Assembly: GCF_000687455.2 (NCBI RefSeq) | Contig: NZ_JGVW01000052.1 | Location: 1-64,000 of the forward strand | Length of the DNA: 64,000 bases | Direction: 5' to 3' | DNA from: Burkholderia sp. lig30 | GTDB lineage: Bacteria > Pseudomonadota > Gammaproteobacteria > Burkholderiales > Burkholderiaceae | Shown: in pieces, positions 56,165-64,000 of the stretch | Position numbering within the stretch: position 1 is the first letter of the stretch | Layout of the letters: each line of letters starts with the position of its first letter | Position numbers and translations under genes: made by a program | Notes under the pieces: generated by a model | Database searches by the model: none | Seen by the model: the letters and a program-made list of their open reading frames with translations, nothing else | What the model was told of the DNA's origin: nothing

Positions 56165-58765
56165 ATGATGAATACCGCCTACCGCAAACCCCTTCCCGGC
56201 ACGCAGCTCGACTTCTTCGACGCGCGTGCCGCCGTCGACGCGATCAAGCCGGGCGCCTTCGACACGCTGCCGTACACGTCGCGCGTGCTCGCCGAGAACC
56301 TGGTGCGCCGCTGCGATCCGGCGATCCTTGCCGATTCGCTGAAACAGCTCATCGAGCGCAAGCGCGAGCGCGATTTCCCGTGGTTCCCGGCGCGCGTCGT
56401 CTGCCACGACATCCTCGGCCAGACTGCGCTCGTCGATCTCGCCGGCCTGCGCGACGCGATCGCGGAGCGCGGTGGCGATCCGGCGAAGGTGAATCCGGTC
56501 GTGCCGGTGCAGCTGATCGTCGACCACTCGCTGGCCGTCGAGTGCGGCGGCTTCGATCCGGACGCGTTCGCGAAGAACCGCGCGATCGAGGATCGCCGCA
56601 ACGAGGACCGCTTCGACTTCATCAACTGGACGAAGAAATCGTTCGAGAACGTCGACGTGATCCCGCCGGGCAACGGCATCATGCACCAGATCAACCTGGA
56701 GAAGATGTCGCCGGTGATCCAGTCGCAGGGCGGCGTCGCGTATCCGGACACCTGCGTCGGCACCGACAGCCACACGCCGCACGTCGACGCGCTCGGCGTG
56801 ATCGCGATCGGCGTCGGCGGCCTCGAGGCCGAGAACGTGATGCTCGGCCGCGCGTCGTGGATGCGCCTGCCGGACATCATCGGCGTCGAGCTGACCGGCA
56901 AGCGCCAGCCCGGCATCACCGCGACCGACGTGGTGCTCGCGCTGACCGAGTTCCTGCGCAAGGAAAAGGTCGTCGGCGCATATCTGGAATTCCGGGGCGA
57001 AGGTGCGGCGAGCCTCACGCTCGGCGACCGCGCGACGATCTCGAACATGGCGCCCGAATACGGCGCGACGGCCGCGATGTTCTTCATCGACGGCCAGACG
57101 ATCGACTACCTGCGCCTGACGGGCCGCAGCGACGAGCAGGTGAAGCTCGTCGAGACCTACGCGAAGGAAGCGGGCCTGTGGGCGGACACGCTGAAGCACG
57201 CGCAATACGAGCGCACGCTGACGTTCGACCTGTCGTCGGTCGTGCGCAACATGGCCGGCCCGTCGAACCCGCACAAGCGCCTGCCGACGTCGGATCTGGC
57301 GGCGCGCGGCATCGCCGGCAAGTGGGAAGAGTCGCCGGGCCAGATGCCCGACGGCGCGGTGATCATCGCGGCAATCACGAGCTGCACGAACACCAGCAAC
57401 CCGCGCAACGTGATCGCCGCCGCGCTGCTCGCGCGCAACGCGAACGCGCGCGGCCTGACGCGCAAGCCGTGGGTGAAGAGCTCGCTCGCGCCCGGCTCGA
57501 AGGCGGTCGAGCTGTACCTGAAGGAAGCGAACCTGCTGCCGGATCTGGAGAAGCTCGGCTTTGGCATCGTCGCGTTCGCGTGCACGACCTGTAACGGCAT
57601 GTCCGGCGCGCTCGATCCGAAGATCCAGCAGGAAATCGTCGATCGCGACCTGTACGCGACCGCCGTGCTGTCCGGCAACCGCAACTTCGACGGCCGCATC
57701 CACCCGTACGCGAAGCAGGCGTTCCTCGCATCGCCGCCGCTCGTCGTCGCGTATGCGATCGCGGGCACGATCCGCTTCGACATCGAGAAGGACGTGCTCG
57801 GCATCGACGCAGACGGCAAGCCGGTGACGCTGAAGGACATCTGGCCGACCGACGAGGAAATCGACGCGATCGTCGCGTCGAGCGTGAAGCCGGAGCAGTT
57901 CCGCAAGGTCTACGAGCCGATGTTCGCGCGCACGGAAGGCACGGGCGAGCGCGCCGCGCCGCTGTACGACTGGCGGCCGCAGAGCACCTACATCCGCCGT
58001 CCGCCGTACTGGGAAGGCGCGCTCGCGGGCGAACGCACGCTGCAGGGCATGCGCCCGCTCGCCGTGCTCGGCGACAACATCACGACCGACCACCTGTCGC
58101 CGTCGAACGCGATCATGCTGAACAGCGCCGCGGGCGAATACCTCGCGAAGATGGGCCTGCCGGAAGAGGACTTCAACTCGTACGCGACGCACCGCGGCGA
58201 CCACCTGACCGCGCAGCGCGCGACGTTCGCGAACCCGACGCTCATCAACGAGATGGCGGTCGTGGACGGCGCCGTGAAGAAGGGCTCGCTCGCGCGGGTC
58301 GAGCCGGAAGGCAAGGTGATGCGGATGTGGGAAGCGATCGAAACCTACATGAACCGCAAGCAGCCGCTGATCGTGGTCGCGGGCGCGGACTACGGCCAGG
58401 GCTCGTCGCGCGACTGGGCGGCGAAGGGCGTGCGGCTCGCGGGCGTCGAGGCGATCGTCGCCGAGGGCTTCGAGCGGATCCACCGCACCAACCTGATCGG
58501 CATGGGCGTGCTGCCGCTCGAGTTCAAGGCGGGCGTGAATCGCACGACGCTCGGCATCGACGGCACCGAGACCTTCGACGTGACCGGCGAGCGCACCCCG
58601 CGCGCCGACCTCACGCTGGTGATCCATCGCAAGAACGGCGAGCGCGTCGAGGTGCCGGTCACGTGCCGGCTCGACACCGCCGAGGAAGTGTCGATCTACG
58701 AGGCGGGCGGCGTGCTGCAGCGCTTCGCGCAGGACTTCCTCGAATCGTCGCAGGCAGCGGCCTGA
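56165..58765 (+). CDS. acnD: Fe/S-dependent 2-methylcitrate dehydratase AcnD
   Basis: 866 residues from the ATG at 56165. Aconitase-superfamily cluster-ligand cysteines appear in SCTNTSNPRN and ACTTCNGMSG; the C-terminal swivel domain has GADYGQGSSRDWAAKGVRLA. The length and the presence of prpF immediately downstream favour AcnD over a housekeeping aconitase. It dehydrates 2-methylcitrate to an aconitate isomer that PrpF converts for rehydration. Confidence 0.93.
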   Translation: MMNTAYRKPLPGTQLDFFDARAAVDAIKPGAFDTLPYTSRVLAENLVRRCDPAILADSLKQLIERKRERDFPWFPARVVCHDILGQTALVDLAGLRDAIAERGGDPAKVNPVVPVQLIVDHSLAVECGGFDPDAFAKNRAIEDRRNEDRFDFINWTKKSFENVDVIPPGNGIMHQINLEKMSPVIQSQGGVAYPDTCVGTDSHTPHVDALGVIAIGVGGLEAENVMLGRASWMRLPDIIGVELTGKRQPGITATDVVLALTEFLRKEKVVGAYLEFRGEGAASLTLGDRATISNMAPEYGATAAMFFIDGQTIDYLRLTGRSDEQVKLVETYAKEAGLWADTLKHAQYERTLTFDLSSVVRNMAGPSNPHKRLPTSDLAARGIAGKWEESPGQMPDGAVIIAAITSCTNTSNPRNVIAAALLARNANARGLTRKPWVKSSLAPGSKAVELYLKEANLLPDLEKLGFGIVAFACTTCNGMSGALDPKIQQEIVDRDLYATAVLSGNRNFDGRIHPYAKQAFLASPPLVVAYAIAGTIRFDIEKDVLGIDADGKPVTLKDIWPTDEEIDAIVASSVKPEQFRKVYEPMFARTEGTGERAAPLYDWRPQSTYIRRPPYWEGALAGERTLQGMRPLAVLGDNITTDHLSPSNAIMLNSAAGEYLAKMGLPEEDFNSYATHRGDHLTAQRATFANPTLINEMAVVDGAVKKGSLARVEPEGKVMRMWEAIETYMNRKQPLIVVAGADYGQGSSRDWAAKGVRLAGVEAIVAEGFERIHRTNLIGMGVLPLEFKAGVNRTTLGIDGTETFDVTGERTPRADLTLVIHRKNGERVEVPVTCRLDTAEEVSIYEAGGVLQRFAQDFLESSQAAA

Positions 58766-58805
58766 CGGCGCGTTGACGCAGGGCGGTGCGGCGACGCACC
58801 GCTTT

Positions 58806-58852
58806 AGGGTCTGTCTACATTCGCATGTGCGTTCCGTATGTAGACAGACCCT
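58806..58852 (+). promoter_or_regulatory. Perfect 15-bp stem hairpin between acnD and prpF
   Basis: AGGGTCTGTCTACAT (58806-58820) and ATGTAGACAGACCCT (58838-58852) pair perfectly around a 17-base loop and are followed by TTTT. It could be an attenuating terminator or an RNA-processing site lowering prpF expression relative to the upstream genes; its end is 14 bp before the prpF start. Confidence 0.75.
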
Positions 58853-58866
58853 TTTCACATCAGGAC

Positions 58867-60066
58867 ATGACTCAGATGGCTCACGTACCACAAATCAAGA
58901 TTCCCGCGACCTACATGCGGGGCGGCACCAGCAAGGGCGTGTTCTTCCGCCTGCAGGATCTGCCCGAGGCCGCGCAGGCGCCGGGCGCCGCGCGCGACGC
59001 GCTGCTGATGCGCGTGATCGGCAGCCCCGATCCGTACGGCAAGCAGATCGACGGGATGGGCGGCGCGACGTCGTCGACCAGCAAGACGGTGATCGTGTCG
59101 AAGAGCAGCCGGCCCGACCATGACGTCGATTACCTGTTCGGCCAGGTGTCGATCGACAAGGCGTTCGTCGACTGGAGCGGCAACTGCGGCAACCTGTCGG
59201 CGGCGGTCGGCCCGTTCGCGATCTCGGGCGGCCTGGTCGATCCGGCGCGCGTGCCGCGCGACGGCGTCGCGGTCGTGCGGATCTGGCAGGCGAACATCGG
59301 CAAGACGATCGTCGCGCACGTGCCTGTCACGGGCGGCCAGGTGCAGGAGACCGGCGATTTCGAGCTGGACGGCGTCACGTTCCCGGCGGCCGAGGTGCAG
59401 CTCGAATTCATGGACCCGGCGGCGGAAGAGGAAGGCGCGGGCGGCTCGATGTTCCCGACCGGCCACCTGATCGACGATCTGGTCGTGCCGGGCGTCGGCA
59501 CGCTGAAGGCGACGATGATCAACGCCGGCATCCCGACGATCTTCGTCGAGGCCGAGGCGATCGGCTACAAGGGCACCGAGCTGCAGGACGCGATCAACGG
59601 CGACGCGAAGGCGCTCGCGATGTTCGAGACGATCCGCGCGCACGGCGCGCTGCGCATGGGCCTGATCGACACGCTCGACGAGATCGCGACGCGCCAGCAC
59701 ACGCCGAAGGTCGCGTTCGTCGCGAAGCCGGCCGACTACGTCGCGTCGAGCGGCAAGCCGGTGGCGGCGCGCGACGTCGATCTTCTGGTGCGCGCGCTGT
59801 CGATGGGCAAGCTGCACCACGCGATGATGGGCACCGCGGCGGTCGCGATCGGCACCGCGGCGGCGATCCCGGGCACGCTCGTCAATCTGGCGGCGGGCGG
59901 CGGCGAACGCAACGCGGTGCGCTTCGGGCATCCGTCGGGCACGCTGCGCGTCGGTGCGCAGGCGGTGCAGGCGAACGGCGAGTGGAGCGTCACCAAGGCG
60001 ATCATGAGCCGCAGCGCGCGGGTGCTGATGGAAGGCTCCGTGCGCGTGCCGGGGGATGCGTTCTGA
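58867..60066 (+). CDS. prpF: 2-methylaconitate cis-trans isomerase PrpF
   Basis: 399 residues starting MTQMAHVPQIKIPATYMRGG; an ATG at 58876 is also possible. TYMRGGTSKGVFF, DGMGGATSSTSKTVIV and WSGNCGNLSAAVGPFA are conserved PrpF signatures (diaminopimelate-epimerase-like fold). It isomerises the product of AcnD so that the methylcitrate cycle can continue. Last gene of the operon, followed by an intrinsic terminator. Confidence 0.95.
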   Translation: MTQMAHVPQIKIPATYMRGGTSKGVFFRLQDLPEAAQAPGAARDALLMRVIGSPDPYGKQIDGMGGATSSTSKTVIVSKSSRPDHDVDYLFGQVSIDKAFVDWSGNCGNLSAAVGPFAISGGLVDPARVPRDGVAVVRIWQANIGKTIVAHVPVTGGQVQETGDFELDGVTFPAAEVQLEFMDPAAEEEGAGGSMFPTGHLIDDLVVPGVGTLKATMINAGIPTIFVEAEAIGYKGTELQDAINGDAKALAMFETIRAHGALRMGLIDTLDEIATRQHTPKVAFVAKPADYVASSGKPVAARDVDLLVRALSMGKLHHAMMGTAAVAIGTAAAIPGTLVNLAAGGGERNAVRFGHPSGTLRVGAQAVQANGEWSVTKAIMSRSARVLMEGSVRVPGDAF

Positions 60067-60142
60067 GCGGTGCGCGGGCGCCGGCCGATGGCGGCGCCCG
60101 CACCGCAGGCCGCCCGGGGGACCGGGCCGGACCATGCGCAGC

Positions 60143-60178
60143 AGCCCGGTCGGCGCGAGCCGACCGGGCTGTTTTTTT
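60143..60178 (+). terminator. Rho-independent terminator of the prp operon
   Basis: A 12-bp perfect stem AGCCCGGTCGGC / GCCGACCGGGCT with a GCGA loop is followed by G and seven T, starting 77 bp after the prpF stop. Confidence 0.93.
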
Positions 60179-60275
60179 GCGGGGTGCGCGGCCGGTCGCC
60201 GGCGCGCTGCGCGATGGCGTCGGCGGTTCGCCGTCCAGCCATGTCTGACAACAACGAAAAGGAAAGGAGACTGCC

Positions 60276-61325
60276 ATGCCGCTGCACTCGCCGTTGAACG
60301 GTGTCCACATCGTCGAATTCGAAGGTCTCGGGCCCGGCCCGCTCGCCGGCTGGATCCTGGCCGGGATGGGCGCGAAGGTCACGCTGATCGCGCGGCCCGC
60401 CGGCCGCACGAGCGCGCCGGATGCGCTGCAGGCCCGCGACGGCGACCTGCTGCGCGAAGGCAAGGAGATCGTCACGCTCGACCTGAAATCGCCGGACGCG
60501 CGCGCCGACGCGCTCGCGCGGATCGCGCAGGCCGATGCGCTGATCGAGGGCGGCCGCCCCGGCGTGATGGAGCGGCTCGGCCTCGGGCCGGCCGATTGCG
60601 CGCGCGCGAATCCCCGACTTGTCTACGGCCGGATGACCGGCTGGGGCCAGGACGGGCCGCTCGCGGCGAGCGCCGGCCACGACCTGAACTACGTGGCGCT
60701 TACCGGCCTGCTGTCGCTCGCCGCGCCGCGCGGGGCGACGCCAGGCCTGCCGCCGACCGTGCTCGGCGACGCGGGCGGCGCGCTCGGGCTGGCGTTCGGC
60801 ATCGTCTGCGCGCTGTTCGACGTGCGCGCGGGCGGGCCGGGGCGCGTGGTGGACGGCGCGATCGTCGACATCGTCGCGATGCTCGGCACGATCGCGCTGT
60901 GGGCGCGCGCGAACGGCCAGCTCGACGGCGCGCAGCCGAGCCTGTTTCACGACGCGCCGTTCTACGACGTGTATCGCTGTGCGGACGGGGAATATGTGAC
61001 GATCGGCGCGCTCGAGCCGCCGTTCTACGCGCTGCTGATCGAGCGGCTCGGGCTGGCCGACGTCGATCCGGCGTCGCAATACGACCGCGCGCGCTGGCCG
61101 GCGCTGAAGGCGCGTTTCGCGGAGGTGTTCGCGCGGCAGCCGTCCGCGCACTGGCGCGCGCTGCTGGAAGGCAGCGACGCGTGCTTCGCTCCGGTGCTCT
61201 CGGTGGCCGATGCGGCGCGGCACCCGCATAACGTGGCGCGCGGCATCTACCGTACCGACGCGCAAGGCGTCGTGCGCGCGCGGGTCGCACCGCGGTTCAT
61301 GCCGCTCGGTGACGACGTGGCCTGA
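60276..61325 (+). CDS. Class III CoA-transferase / alpha-methylacyl-CoA racemase-like protein
   Basis: 349 residues with AAGGAGA upstream. The CaiB/BaiF fold is shown by LNGVHIVEFEGLGPGPLAGW, KEIVTLDLKSPDARADALAR, YGRMTGWGQDGPLAASAGHD and LGDAGGALGLAFG. The HD pair in AGHD and the LGDAGG Asp match the catalytic residues of alpha-methylacyl-CoA racemase rather than formyl-CoA transferase. It epimerises or activates branched acyl-CoA. It follows the prp terminator, so it is transcribed separately. Confidence 0.9.
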   Translation: MPLHSPLNGVHIVEFEGLGPGPLAGWILAGMGAKVTLIARPAGRTSAPDALQARDGDLLREGKEIVTLDLKSPDARADALARIAQADALIEGGRPGVMERLGLGPADCARANPRLVYGRMTGWGQDGPLAASAGHDLNYVALTGLLSLAAPRGATPGLPPTVLGDAGGALGLAFGIVCALFDVRAGGPGRVVDGAIVDIVAMLGTIALWARANGQLDGAQPSLFHDAPFYDVYRCADGEYVTIGALEPPFYALLIERLGLADVDPASQYDRARWPALKARFAEVFARQPSAHWRALLEGSDACFAPVLSVADAARHPHNVARGIYRTDAQGVVRARVAPRFMPLGDDVA

Positions 61326-61337
61326 CGGCCGGCGCCC

Positions 61338-61427
61338 GGTGATCGGTGATCGGTGATCGGTGATCAGTGACTCGGTGACTCGGTGACTCGGTGACTCGGG
61401 AGTCGGTGACTCGGGAGTCGGGAGTCG
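61338..61427. repeat. Short-unit tandem repeat
   Basis: Four GGTGATC 7-mers are followed by GTGACTCG 8-mers and GGGAGTC 7-mers, forming about 90 bp of low-complexity repeat between convergent genes. Such tracts are prone to length change by slippage. No coding role. Confidence 0.85.
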
Positions 61428-61431
61428 GCGC

Positions 61432-61875
61432 TCAGGCCGTCTCTTCCGGCATGCCGGGCACCTTGCCGTCGCCGACGCGGTTGATCGTGCCTTGCGCGAT
61501 CGCGACGAGCCGTTCGTGATCACCATCGATGACAAAAACGTGACACTGGCAGGTCGCCTGATTGCGCGCCGCATGGACGACCGTCGCGCGCGCGACGAGC
61601 GTGCCGCTCACCGCCGGCCGCAGATAGTTGATCTTGTATTCGGCCGTGATGACGCGCGGCCCGAGCACGAGCGCGCCGGCGAACGTCAGCGCGTTGTCGG
61701 CCAGGTAGCCGATCACGCCGCCGTGCACGTAGCCGTGCTGCTGCCGCAACTCGTCACGCACGGGCAGGCACAGCGACACCTCGTTCTCGCCGATGTGCAT
61801 CAGCTCGGTGCCGAGCAGCATGCTGAAGGGCTGCGCCCGCAACGCGCCACGCGCGTGATCCACGATATCCGTCAT
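61432..61875 (-). CDS. PaaI-type hotdog thioesterase
   Basis: 147 residues. The hotdog signature QQHGYVHGGVIGYLADNALT and ITAEYKINYLRPAVSGTLVA identify the PaaI family of acyl-CoA thioesterases, which hydrolyse small or aromatic acyl-CoA esters in the cytosol. It is convergent with the CoA-transferase-like gene across the short repeat tract and divergent from the chemoreceptor. Substrate not predictable. Confidence 0.88.
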   Translation of the reverse strand: MTDIVDHARGALRAQPFSMLLGTELMHIGENEVSLCLPVRDELRQQHGYVHGGVIGYLADNALTFAGALVLGPRVITAEYKINYLRPAVSGTLVARATVVHAARNQATCQCHVFVIDGDHERLVAIAQGTINRVGDGKVPGMPEETA

Positions 61876-62110
61876 CGACTTGCCTCGAATTCAGTGCCCG
61901 CTTGCGCTCCACTCTAGGAAGGGGTTCGCCGATAAGCAAGGAAATTCCGCCGTGTTTCTTGCGGATCGTGCCGCCGGGCAAAGCGATTGTTGCGGCGAAT
62001 GACGTCCGCGGCCCGTTTCGCACAGGATTCACCGGTGCCGCCTAAAGTCCGCTGTTGAAATGCCGCTAACGCCGGAGCATTTCTTCATTGTTGGCTCTTC
62101 AGGAATCGCC

Positions 62111-63721
62111 ATGTTCAGCAAAATCAAGCTCGCGTCGGGTCTACTCGGCGTGTTGACCGTCTTCTGCCTGTTTCTGCTCGCCGTCGAAGCGCTCGGCTTC
62201 TGGTCGCTCGCATCGACACGGCGCGGCGTGGACGGTCTGTCGAGCGTCGCGATCGCGCAGTTGGGCGCGGCGAACCAGGCGACCGAGCGTCTGCTCGACG
62301 CGCGCATCAACCTGTCCCGTGCCGGCACCCGGATGGTGCGCGGCGGGACCAAGCCGGAAGACATCATTCGCCATGCGAGCGATTCGCTCGCCGAAGCAGA
62401 CAAGGCGTTCGCCGCGCTGAGCGCGGCGCCCGCGATCGACGACGAGGACCGGACGCGCGTCGCCGCGCTCGGCGAGCGGTACCGGAAGCTGCATGGCGCG
62501 CTCACGGAACTCGTGCAGTTCCTCGCCAGCGACAACCTCCAGGCGTTTCTCGACCAGCCGACGCAGGGCATCCAGGACGCCTACCTGACCGAGCTGCATC
62601 AATTCGTCGATTACAGCGGCGCGTCGAGCCGCACGGCACTCGATTCGATCGACGCCAGCATCGGCTGGTTCAAATGGGTCGGGATCGTGCTGCTGGTCGC
62701 GATGCTGGCGAGCATCGTCGCGGTGTATCTGGCCGCGCGGCGTGCCATCGTCGCGCCGCTCGAGGAGGCGGGGCGCCATTTCGAGCGGATCGCGCAGGGC
62801 CGGCTCGACGAAACCGTGCATCCTCGCGGCGTGTTCGAGATCGACACGCTGCTGCGCGACCTCGGCGCGATGCAGGCGAGCATCGCAGACACGGTGCGGA
62901 CCGTGCGCCACGCGTCCGACGCGATCCATCTGGGCGCGGGCGAAATCGCGAGCGGCAACGCGGATCTGTCCGCGCGCACCGGCACGCAGGCCGCGTCGCT
63001 GGAGGAAACCGCCGCGAGCATGGAGGAACTGACCGCAACCGTGCGGCAGAACACGGACAGCGCTCGCGCGGCGAGCGCGCTGGCTGACGAGGCGCTGCGC
63101 GCGACGAGCCACGGCGGCGGGGTGGTCGACAGCGTGATCGACAAGATGCGCGGCATCGCGCAAAGCTCGGGCCGCATCGCGGAGATCATCTCGGTGATCG
63201 ACGGCATCGCGTTCCAGACCAACATCCTCGCGCTGAACGCAGCGGTCGAGGCGGCGCGCGCGGGCGAGCAGGGGCGCGGCTTCGCGGTGGTCGCGGGCGA
63301 GGTGCGCTCGCTCGCGCAGCGCAGCGCGCAGTCGGCGAAGGAAATCAAGACGCTGATCGAGGAGTCGGTCGCGCAGATCGGCGGCGGCTCCGAGCTGGTC
63401 GAGCGCGCGGGCGAGGCGATGCGGACGGTGTCGGCGTCGATCTCGCGGGTCGCGCACACGATGACCGAGATTACCGCCGCGTCGGTCGAGCAGAGCACCG
63501 GGATCGAGCAGGTCAATCAGGCCGTCACGCAGATGGATCAGCTGACGCAGCAGAATGCCGCGCTCGTCGAGCAGGTGGCCGCGGCCGCCGCGTCGCTGAA
63601 CGACCAGACCACGCATCTGCAAAGCGCGGTCGCCGTGTTCGAGCTCGGCGATGCGCGTGCGCCGCGCAGCACCGCGCCGCGCGGCGCGCCGGCTTACGCG
63701 CTGGCCGGCAGCGCCGCGTAG
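62111..63721 (+). CDS. Methyl-accepting chemotaxis protein
   Basis: 536 residues from the ATG at 62111 (AGGA upstream); an upstream ATG at 62060 is unlikely because it precedes the transmembrane start. TM1 is at residues about 7-29, a four-helix-bundle periplasmic sensor follows, TM2 is near 195-215, then a HAMP domain and the signalling hairpin with [20 protein letters not shown] and [17 protein letters not shown]. The C-terminus lacks a CheR-binding pentapeptide. The ligand cannot be deduced. Confidence 0.93.
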   Translation: MFSKIKLASGLLGVLTVFCLFLLAVEALGFWSLASTRRGVDGLSSVAIAQLGAANQATERLLDARINLSRAGTRMVRGGTKPEDIIRHASDSLAEADKAFAALSAAPAIDDEDRTRVAALGERYRKLHGALTELVQFLASDNLQAFLDQPTQGIQDAYLTELHQFVDYSGASSRTALDSIDASIGWFKWVGIVLLVAMLASIVAVYLAARRAIVAPLEEAGRHFERIAQGRLDETVHPRGVFEIDTLLRDLGAMQASIADTVRTVRHASDAIHLGAGEIASGNADLSARTGTQAASLEETAASMEELTATVRQNTDSARAASALADEALRATSHGGGVVDSVIDKMRGIAQSSGRIAEIISVIDGIAFQTNILALNAAVEAARAGEQGRGFAVVAGEVRSLAQRSAQSAKEIKTLIEESVAQIGGGSELVERAGEAMRTVSASISRVAHTMTEITAASVEQSTGIEQVNQAVTQMDQLTQQNAALVEQVAAAAASLNDQTTHLQSAVAVFELGDARAPRSTAPRGAPAYALAGSAA

Positions 63722-64000
63722 GCGGTGGCGAGATGGTACGGGGTCGTCGACGGCATGTCGCCGCGCGACACCTCGCCTTGCGGCGTCTTGCACTCGTACC
63801 AGCCGCGCGGATGCAGGAAGCGCGCGGCGAAGCGCGCGATCTGCGTCGCCAGCGGCGCTGACACAGGCGTGCCGCCGTGCGTCGCGAGCGCGCGCAGATA
63901 CTCGGTCTGCGCCCAGATGCGCTGCGTGCCGTCGAGGCATCCGCCGTGCGCGTCGAGCGCGGCGCACACCGCGCCGGTTTGCGCATCGACGCCGTGGCGT
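63694..64000 (-). CDS. AGE-family sugar epimerase/isomerase, C-terminal part (runs off the window)
   Basis: The minus-strand frame is open from the right edge to a stop at 63694 and overlaps the chemoreceptor's end by 28 bp. [20 protein letters not shown] and [20 protein letters not shown] fit the C-terminal (alpha/alpha)6-barrel end of N-acylglucosamine 2-epimerase / mannose isomerase-like proteins. The N-terminal part lies beyond 64000. Whether it acts on mannose or another sugar is unknown. Confidence 0.75.
   Translation of the reverse strand, partial: RHGVDAQTGAVCAALDAHGGCLDGTQRIWAQTEYLRALATHGGTPVSAPLATQIARFAARFLHPRGWYECKTPQGEVSRGDMPSTTPYHLATAYAALPASA

Overview
The window looks like a GC-rich Burkholderia replicon, most likely the second chromosome of a Burkholderia cepacia complex member. 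This rests on strong codon bias toward G/C, the prpR/prpB/prpC/acnD/prpF propionate block, the manC-wcaJ-wzb-wza-wzc exopolysaccharide gene order known from Burkholderia, and relics of IS5, IS256, IS630 and IS3 type elements. Species and replicon are inference; no database search was possible.

Layout. 1-6.3 kb is ordinary metabolism: a CoA-binding/GNAT fusion protein, a 23-bp tandem repeat array, a conserved hypothetical gene, and a divergent IclR regulator / fumarylacetoacetate-hydrolase pair. 6.3-13.5 kb is an accessory border holding transposase relics (IS256, IS5, a deleted IS630 element), two paralogous GlxA-type DJ-1/AraC regulators, a GDP-mannose hydrolase, and a 78-bp duplicated palindrome region in front of the first regulator. 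13.5-50.8 kb is a large Wzx/Wzy-dependent exopolysaccharide locus. The core runs left to right: manC, wcaJ-type initiator, low-molecular-weight phosphatase, Wza-type exporter, glycosyltransferase, BY-kinase, three glycosyltransferases, acyltransferase, a remnant of a deleted glycosyltransferase, wzy, two glycosyltransferases, wzx, glycosyltransferase. A mosaic decoration region follows (33.8-46.2 kb, visibly more AT-rich in places). It carries five acyltransferase-3 proteins plus one hexapeptide acetyltransferase, another glycosyltransferase, an IS3 relic, and a secreted protein with a CxxCH haem motif coupled to an SGNH acyltransferase. The right part is a minus-strand group: UDP-glucose dehydrogenase, a WcaI-like glycosyltransferase, a PAP2-like protein and GalU. 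Predicted precursors are GDP-mannose, UDP-glucose and UDP-glucuronate. Counting the acyltransferase inside the core, seven proteins could acylate the polymer, so it is expected to be heavily decorated.

50.8-64 kb returns to core-like sequence: a TonB-receptor relic broken by a 14-bp duplication, a small FlhD-like protein, the divergent prpR / prpB-prpC-acnD-prpF 2-methylcitrate operon with a recognisable sigma-54 promoter and a palindromic candidate PrpR site, a class III CoA-transferase, a hotdog thioesterase, a methyl-accepting chemotaxis protein and the end of an AGE-family epimerase. No tRNA, rRNA or CRISPR array was recognised.

Most promising for novelty: the acyltransferase/haem-protein pair inside the polysaccharide locus, the unusually acyltransferase-rich decoration region, the translationally coupled glycosyltransferase stump before wzy, and the 23-bp array with inverted outlying copies across the neighbouring gene.
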